Source: Protopterus annectens (taxonomy: Eukaryota; Chordata; Ceratodontiformes; Protopteridae). From it: DNA of 64,000 nt. Positions within the stretch are counted from its first letter, which is position 1. Each line of letters opens with the position of its first letter. The notes below the pieces were generated by a model. It worked only from the letters and a program-made list of their open reading frames with translations. It was not told the DNA's origin and searched no databases. Positions 57,537-64,000 of the stretch are shown here, piece by piece. The stretch spans positions 700,559,721 through 700,623,720 of the forward strand of contig NC_056750.1 in assembly GCF_019279795.1 (NCBI RefSeq), written 5' to 3'. A program made the position numbers and the translations under genes.

Positions 57537-57874
57537 ACGGCCATGGTGGTGCAGCGGTTAGCGTTGCTGCCTCACAGCAAGAAGTTCTCCAGTTCGATCC
57601 TTGGCTGGGGTGCCTTCTGTGTGGAGTCTGCATGTCCTCCCTGTGGTCGCGTGGGTTTCCTCCGGGTGCTCCGGTTTCCTCCCACATCCCAAAGACGTGC
57701 TGTAGGTGGATTGGACATTCTAAATTGGCCCTAGGTGTGAGTGCTCCTTCTGTGGAAGGTTGGGCGCCGGGCTGGCAACTTGACACTGTAAAACTCCACT
57801 GCCAATCATGAGCGGACAGGTGATCCGCTGTGGTGACCCCTAACCGGGAAAAGCTGAAAAAAGAAAAAGAAGAA
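57537..57874 (+). mobile_element. V-SINE, full-length young copy
   Basis: A tRNA-derived SINE of 338 bp. The head has A-box TGGTGCAGCGG (57547-57557) and B-box AGTTCGATCC (57591-57600). The conserved V-SINE central domain follows (GTGTGGAGTCTGCATGTCCT, CGTGGGTTTCCTCCGGGTGC, TCCTCCCACATCCCAAAGAC). The 3' part carries GGTGACCCCTAACCGGGAAA and ends in an A/G-rich GAAGAA tail. The 21-bp target duplications on each side differ at one base, so insertion was fairly recent. Transcription by RNA polymerase III from the internal boxes is expected; mobility depends on a partner LINE. Confidence 0.9.
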
Positions 57875-57895
57875 GTGGCAGTGTGCAGTTTGTGG
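57875..57895 (+). repeat. Target-site duplication of V-SINE, right copy
   Basis: A 21-bp stretch starting GTGGCAGTGTGCAG, partner of 57516-57536. Confidence 0.85.
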
Positions 57896-58127
57896 GTAAC
57901 TCTAAAACATATAAGATGTGGTTGTGCAAGAGTCAAAATACTGCATTGCCAGCATATGTTAACCAGTGCATAATGGCATGGAAATGAAGAATTTCATGCA
58001 AATGAGTCAAAAGGATTATGCAAATGACAGCACCAAAAATGGCAGATTGAATCTGAAATTTACAAAACGGGCATGTGACTCTGTGGCACCCATTTTGAAC
58101 ACTGATGTGAATTATGGTAGTAGTGGG

Positions 58128-58442
58128 GCGGCCGGGGTGGTGCAGTGATTAGCGTTGCTGCCTCACAGCAAGAGGTTCTCCTGTTCAATCCTCGGCTGGG
58201 GTGCCTTCTGTGCGGAGTCTGCATGTCCTCCCTGTGGTCGCGTGGGTTTCCTCCTACATCCCAAAGACGTGGTGTAGGTGGACTGGGTACTCCAAATTGG
58301 CCCTAGGCGTGGGTGTGTGCGCCTTCCGTGGAAGGTTGGGTGCCGGGCTGGCAGCTCAACACTGTAAAACTCCACTGCTAGTCCTGAGCAGACATGTGGT
58401 CCACTGAGGTGACCCCTAACCGGGAAAAGCCGAAAGAAGAAG
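58128..58442 (+). mobile_element. V-SINE, second nearly full-length copy
   Basis: Same family and orientation as 57537-57874. The head GGTGGTGCAGTGATTAGCG and B-box GTTCAATCCTCGG are present. The central domain lacks the CCGGGTGCTCCGGTTT part by a short internal deletion, and the 3' part ends GGGAAAAGCCGAAAGAAGAA. No clear target duplication is visible. Confidence 0.87.
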
Positions 58443-59294
58443 TGTTTGCAAAGTAGCGCTTGTTAGTTACTGCTGACAGAGCCATTGCTTGCAGCGATTA
58501 AGTGCTATGGCCAACCATGCAAATGGAGGGGCTGCAGTGTCTGATATTCCATCACCGCACAGATCAGCAGACTATGGAACTGTTTCTGTGTGGAAAGCGA
58601 GACTGCAGAGGACATGTTTTGCCCACCAGCAAAATTGAAGGAGATGAAAGTATTTATTCTTTATTTAACCCATATAAAATCTACACAGCTCTAAGGCATT
58701 TTAGATGGGTTTTTTTTATGTCATATATTGGAGTGTGCGTCTCAAGATGCTGGATAAAATAACAGTGTTGTTGTCCAATGAGATCTCACAGCCACGGAAG
58801 TACAATTAAATTATTGTAAGCTATCCAAATACTGCTGTTTAAAGCAGTTTAGTCCATACATGTTAGACCATATTGTTCAGTGAAAGGCAAAAAGCAGCCT
58901 TAATGATTCCATCAAGCCCATTTTGCATTGCATGAATTCTCAACCACAGTTATTTCTCTAAAGACACTCAAAACAAATGATAATCAAATGGGAAAATAAC
59001 AGCAAGTCATTCATAAGATAATATTGCTTGTACATCTAGCCTTGGAAAATATAACGTTTGGTGAACTTAACAGCATTTGAATGCCACAAGACTTATTGCA
59101 TCCAAATATAGCATAAATTTGCAAGTTCCACTTCCTAGGACTTAAATAAACTGGAAAACCCAGAAGGGAGGGATTCATAAAGGCAGAGGAGTAACTTGGC
59201 CATTTGGAGCTGAGGTTGAGACTGTCCCCCCAAACAGAGCAAAAAAAAATTTTTTTTTTTGAACAGGGGTAGGAAAACATTTCTTGACAATGTT
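58443..59294. other. Spacer between V-SINE copies
   Basis: No recognised gene or repeat. An A9/T10 homopolymer junction lies at about 59241-59260. Confidence 0.3.
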
Positions 59295-59490
59295 TATGTG
59301 TGGAGTCTGCATGTCCTCCCCGCGGTTGGTTGGGCATTCCAAAGACATGCGTAAATGGGCATGCCTTCATTGAAGGTTGAACGTCGAGCTGGCACCTCAA
59401 CGTTCATGAAAATCTACTGCTAATCATTAGCGGACCGGAGTTCCACTGTGGTGATCCCTAACCGGGAAAAGCCGAAAGACAAACAACAAC
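59295..59490 (+). mobile_element. V-SINE, 5'-truncated copy
   Basis: Begins in the central domain (TGTGTGGAGTCTGCATGTCC) and runs through the 3' part (CTGCTAATCATTAGCGGACC, CCCTAACCGGGAAAAGCCGA) into an ACAAC-repeat tail. The tRNA head is missing. Confidence 0.8.
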
Positions 59491-59639
59491 AACAACCAAG
59501 AGCTTCTAAAGCATTTCCAAACAGGATGTTTTAATGAAAGTTAACACATTTTCAGAGTTGATCCTTTCCCTGCCATGTGATGTATAACCAACCACAACAC
59601 AGCTTTAGCAATTTAAAGAATCCATGCAGATATTAAAAA

Positions 59640-59836
59640 TAAAGGAGAATTCAGTGCAATCTGCATCTCTTTGCAGATACAGTCCAAGTGCCAACAGCAG
59701 CATAATAAATTGTGTTATTAATAGCTTGGTAAATATGAACTGCAACACAAAAACATGAACTAACTGTGAGTGTGACACAGAAAAATCATGACCAAAGGGA
59801 GAAACAGATAAAGTATACATTCTGACCTTTATATAT
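59640..59836 (+). repeat. Diverged tandem duplication, unit 1
   Basis: CTCTTTGCAGATACAGTCCA, CAACAGCAGCATAATAAATT, TTAATAGCTTGGTAAATATG and AAAAATCATGACC occur in the same order as in unit 2 about 240 bp downstream. Confidence 0.8.
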
Positions 59837-59879
59837 GGAAATGAACATCCCAATATTAGCTCATTATATCAATGTACCA

Positions 59880-60080
59880 GTTCAGAATTCATCCCAATCC
59901 ACAACTCTTTGCAGGTACAGTCCAAATGTCAACAGCAGCATAACAAATTATACTATTAATAGCTTGGTAAATATGAACTGCAATGCAGAAAAATATGCAT
60001 TAACTATTGCTGTGGCACAGACAGAAAAATCATGACCCAAAGGAGAAGCAGCTAAAATATGCATCCTAACCCTTCAATGG
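59880..60080 (+). repeat. Diverged tandem duplication, unit 2
   Basis: CTCTTTGCAGGTACAGTCCA, CAACAGCAGCATAACAAATT, TTAATAGCTTGGTAAATATG and AAAAATCATGACC repeat unit 1. I see no coding potential or known family. Confidence 0.8.
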
Positions 60081-62435
60081 ATTTTTTTATATGTATGTAT
60101 CCTGCACATTTGTACCGGAAGATTACGTGGTGTTGACAGCTCCTTGTAACACAATGTTTTAATAGTCAGTGCTACTTCAAAGAACACTGGATCATCTGCA
60201 CAGCAATGTATGGTTTATTGTCTGCTAACAGCATGCCCCAGTCACATAATAAGATAGTAGATACTTCCATCGAGCTTGTTTACTGTTTAGCAACAGGGTT
60301 GTGCTGTTCTAGACAGTATAGGCTGTACCTCCAAGTGTTTCTTTCAGTTATAAAATGACCCCTAAACATTACAGATAGATAAAGATAAATGCAAATTGTA
60401 AGCAGAAAGGAAAACAAAACGAAAAAAAAAATAAATAAAATAGTGCCTTGGATTAATTGCTTCTGACAGTATGGTTCATACTGGGTTTGTCATGCACAAG
60501 GTACAGGGTTTGCATGACACTTTCCCCCAAGTAATGATCCCTTCAGTAGTATGGCCAAGCGTGCACAAGCACCAAAATTAAACATTTTCCCCAATAATCC
60601 CTTCAGTAGTTTGCCCATGTTTGCACAACAAGAACACTAGTAAGGAGCCCTACTTACCTCAAAGACTTGTTCTTTTCTGCATGCTCAGTCTCTCTCCTTA
60701 TACACTAGACACACCCACAGCGAACTGTTACAGTACCCAGAACATGATATCCTTCAACCTGCTTGTGGGCGCCAAAGATATTACTAAAGAGACTGCCTTT
60801 ATTGCACTGAGGCAGCGCTCTCAGTACCTGCTCAGCCATTCACAGGTCTTTTGGGAGCACTGCCCAAGCAACATGACATAAGCAGGGGCAGGAGGCTTGT
60901 AAGAGCATCCCAGACATTTGTTTAAGATGTACACGTTGCCATTCCCTTTGAGGGAAAAAAGGTGTTTAATTTAAAAATAGATATATATTTTTTAGTTTTG
61001 CATAGGCAAATTGTGCCCTCAAGACAGCTCCCAAGGTGATTACCCCTTTCTCCCTGTCCTAGCTACGGTACTTCATAAAGGTTACAGCAACGTCTATACC
61101 TTATATGAAGATGCGCAATATAGCTTTGGGCTGTTCTAAGACCATGCTGAATGCAAACGAGGCAGTCCAGGGGCGAGGCAGATGCTAATTGGATATGTCC
61201 TCTCTCCCCAAGAAATGCTTCCGGGAAGGCATGATCTACAGGTACTGTGTATTTTAGTAGTAGGATAGCGTGAGGAGGTGTGTGAATGAGTGTATGCAAT
61301 GTACAGGGGACTTGGGAACAAGTGTGGGGACTATAGTGTGTGGGTGTTTGAGTTTGTGTTTGAATGTGTATATGTGTGCATGTGGGAGAGTGACTGTGAA
61401 TGAATATGAATGGTACACCCATTACTGTAGATAATACAGTACATGCAGCCTTAACCATCTTAAGTGTAGAGACCTTTCAGTGCCCTAATGGGAGCATTTT
61501 AGGGATATCCTAGGCTTCATTTCATCCCCACAAATCCAGAAGCAGTTCCTTGACTATGTAATAGCATATGGAGGAGTATAGCTGTTCCCCCAGGATTACA
61601 GATGAGCAATCTTACGGCGTAGCCCCTTTCCCCTGAAGTCCTGGGAGCCACACATGTTGACATCAAGTCTCCATTTTCTCCAGAGGACCTGTGATTCAGC
61701 AGCAGGAGGAAGATATGTAATATTCAAGGAATTATTCGTAATATGGCAGTGTACTACCCATGAAGTTTATATGATTTCCCTTTAAGGTCATCTGGTTGGT
61801 AGTAGTATATACAGGTGCCATTTAAGAAAAGAACATTGCAGATGTGTTGATTTGTTGTGTGTTTCAGACTATGATGGATATGCCCAATAGCCCTGTTTCT
61901 GACCATTATATGTAACCCCGGACCATACAGGAAGTGGCCTGTATCCCAGCCCACACAGAAATATAAAATAATATGGAATGTCTGTTTGGACTCCTTAGGG
62001 AATGTTTCTGTACTTCTGGCGTCTAAGCATCTCAGGGGGTTTGGAGTATGGGAGCGCACTGCAGTACATTCCTGATCTGCTGCAAAATTGATATTTTGTT
62101 CTATCACACACCACATGGCATTATGGAAAGAGATGGAGCATGAACATCTTATCAGTGCCTTCCATACCAGTCACTGCAACGACAGAAATGTAAGTTAGAG
62201 AGTCGGGGAGAAGCATGCAATAGCGTTAACACAGCCAAGGCAGAAGCGGGATAGTACTTTTTAGAACTGGCAAGTAGGGATTTTGTGGTCTGTAGTTGTG
62301 GGTAATGTCAGTATCAACAAAGAATAAAATAATTTATGTGCTATCATATCCAAGATGTGCTGGTAAGTGTATGGACTGCCCACGCTGTGCACCAGACATC
62401 AGTACTCCCACATAAGTTAAGAGGTGGGCAGGGCA
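60081..62435. other. Stretch with no recognised gene
   Basis: Contains a short diverged duplication at 60534-60630 and a GT-rich patch near 61330-61390. Nothing else recognised. Confidence 0.3.
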
Positions 62436-62436
62436 C

Positions 62437-62459
62437 ATATATATATATATATATATATC
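62437..62459. repeat. AT microsatellite
   Basis: About eleven consecutive AT units. A second purine/pyrimidine-alternating patch (CACATATATATGTGTGTG) lies at about 62791-62818. Confidence 0.85.
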
Positions 62460-63850
62460 TCACAAATTCAATACAGTTCCAATACAACTAGCTTACTTTT
62501 TTATGCGTTTTCTTTTGCAAGACAGTTAACTGTTTACTTGCTCACCCAGTACCAACTTTCAGATATAATGACTGTCACACCTATAGGTCCGTGTCAGTTG
62601 ATTGAGTTTTCAGAAACTGGAACTCCATATGAGATAGTGCTACAGTGAGGATCGGGAAACTTACCCTTTTCCTCACTGTAGTGCAATCTCTTGAGTTAAT
62701 TTGCAGGGAGAAACATGATCATATGGTCTCTCTGGTATATTTTTTGTGTTTCCAAAAAGTTGATTATCTGACATAGACCATACACACCCACACATATATA
62801 TGTGTGTGTGTATGTGTGTAGAAGATTGTTTAAGGGATAAGTAATGAGCGTAGTGAGAGACATTATTCTGAAGACAGAGAGGGATATCATCAGAAACAGT
62901 GATGGGCTCATGGCAGTTAGAATACAGTATAAATGTACAGCAGTCTTCACGATCATAGGGTATCCTCCATGGCAGGGCTGCAAAGGTGAGGAGAGGTTAA
63001 CATTCAGGCAACAGTTGTAGGGTCATGTTGATAAAGCAGGACAGAAAGAATTGGTCATGAAGAAAATATAGCTCAAGATATGAGGATTGCCTGGATCCAT
63101 GTGGATAGGTCAATGGGATTAATGGAGAAACTGTTATAGACTTTGTTTGCCTTAATGGAAGCCATTACATAGTTCACTGAGAGACAGTCACATGATCACA
63201 TACTAGAGTGGCTAGTGTGCAAGTAAAGGGCATTGGGTCAAATCAGAGATTTTAAAGTCATCCCTAGTGAAACAATCAGCCTTAAGAATAAATCATCGCT
63301 GGCCACCATAAGCTGCAAGTAGTATTCAGAAAAGGGTGTAAGATTAACAGAGACTAGACTGAAGACATGGCCAATGATGGCATGAAAGTACAGGAATTCA
63401 AGGAAATACTCAAGTTTTTAACACCTGAAGAGGAGGAGGAGGAACTAGGGGGAAATGCAGAGGAGTGGTAGCATCTCAAACAGTATCTGTTAAGGGGATA
63501 AAACAGATATGCTGTTGAGACAGGTTTGAAAATAAAGTACACACAGAAAGCTGGTGGTGGAATTCAGAAGTCCCAGAAAGTTATAAAATAAAGAAGATTG
63601 CAGGAAAAAGTGGAAGATAGAAAAGACAGACCAGGCGAAGGAGGTTATTTAGCAAAAAGACTAAGGCATCACAATGGCAAGAAGCAAGGCATCAGAGAAA
63701 CTCTGCTGGCTTCTGTAGAGTGACTCAGCAGATGGCAGAAATTAGCTCTGTCAGAGCTGCAAGGTAAAGACAGAAAAGTAAAGAAGATAGTGGGCACGTG
63801 GCATTCGCAATACAATATAAAATAATCAGAAATGTAACCAGGTTTTATAA
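62460..63850. other. Stretch with no recognised gene
   Basis: Includes the hairpin at 62631-62690. The rest is A/G-rich on the plus strand with no recognisable domain; it may be the 5' side of the LINE fragment that starts near 63850, but this cannot be shown. Confidence 0.3.
62631..62690 (+). repeat. 20-bp stem hairpin
   Basis: GAGATAGTGCTACAGTGAGG (62631-62650) pairs with CCTCACTGTAGTGCAATCTC (62671-62690) at about 17 of 20 positions around a 20-nt loop. Confidence 0.7.
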
Positions 63851-64000
63851 GGAAACTTTAGTATCTGCCCCTATGGAGAGAATTTGGGAGCCATTAAAAA
63901 CACTGCCTTTAGAAGATGCAGTAATTCACTTCAGCCGAACCTTCCTCTCCATATTAAACTCCCTTGCACCTCACCAGATACAAAAAAAAAAATCTAATGC
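63850..64000 (+). mobile_element. L2-group LINE fragment running off the window
   Basis: The segment reads HFSRTFLSILNSLAPHQIQ, matching FFNSTFLNILNSLAPPCTV in the L2-group LINE at about 24110-24165 (between endonuclease and RT). The fragment presumably continues beyond the window edge; its start near 63850 may be a 5' truncation. Confidence 0.7.

Noticed and set aside
57537-57610. tRNA gene
   Set aside because: A- and B-box are present, but the sequence continues into the V-SINE central domain; it is a SINE head, not a tRNA gene.
57244-57936. 230-codon frame on the minus strand
   Set aside because: It is the complement of two V-SINE insertions; no protein-like motif.
59241-59260. A9/T10 palindrome as a functional hairpin or terminator
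   Set aside because: A homopolymer junction with no further context; likely slippage product.
1-64000. CRISPR array, prokaryotic operon or integron
   Set aside because: No regularly spaced repeats and no bacterial-type genes; all protein fragments are eukaryotic mobile elements.

Overview
This window looks like repeat-dominated vertebrate nuclear DNA, from a lineage with a very large genome. I found no host protein-coding exon, rRNA, tRNA gene or CRISPR that I can support. Almost every readable protein fragment belongs to a mobile element: CR1-, L2-, Tx1- and R4/Dong-like LINEs, three DIRS (tyrosine-recombinase) elements, one Penelope-like element (PLE) and an old endogenous retrovirus pol remnant. 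There are also V-SINE-type SINEs and a tRNA-headed SINE whose 3' tail matches the local L2 LINEs. This mix suggests a lungfish-like genome; a salamander, caecilian or basal ray-finned fish is possible. The taxon is inference, not seen directly.

Layout. 1-240: CR1-type endonuclease fragment (-). 270-1730: Tx1-type ORF1 with three zinc knuckles (-). 2390-4690: CR1-like LINE (-). 5233-11366: DIRS element A (+) with inverted termini. 11480-12115: LINE endonuclease fragment (-). 12128-17445: DIRS element B (+), same family, right end missing. 18345-20575: L2-group LINE (+). 22135-29140: longer L2-group LINE (+), split by a second L2-group LINE (-) at 25168-27612. 29280-29960: CpG-richer unexplained patch. 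31180-32012: two copies of the L2-tailed SINE (-). 32280-34230: L2/Rex-like LINE RT fragment (-). 34.2-39.8 kb: mostly featureless AT-rich DNA with one small inverted-repeat element at 36591-36796. 39840-42000: retroviral pol fossil (-), interrupted by a small MITE-like element. 42433-42826: a run of seven separate hairpins.

43833-54690 is a third DIRS element (-) of a different family, recognised by matching inverted ends about 10.9 kb apart. A Penelope-like element (RT C-terminus plus GIY-YIG endonuclease) lies inside it and is flanked by a 484-bp direct repeat of DIRS sequence. The PLE tail holds a 145-bp insertion with a 15-bp target duplication that starts exactly at a hammerhead-ribozyme-like core. 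The DIRS middle is replaced by an L2 3' tail (-), a CR1-like fragment (+) and the 5' half of an R4/Dong-like LINE (+).

55.3-59.5 kb carries six V-SINE copies of different ages. 59.6-60.1 kb is a diverged tandem duplication, and the last 150 bp begin another L2-group LINE. The elements do not form a pathway; the window records nested insertions. The items most worth following up are the PLE with its long flanking duplication, the small ribozyme-headed insertion and the multi-hairpin cluster.
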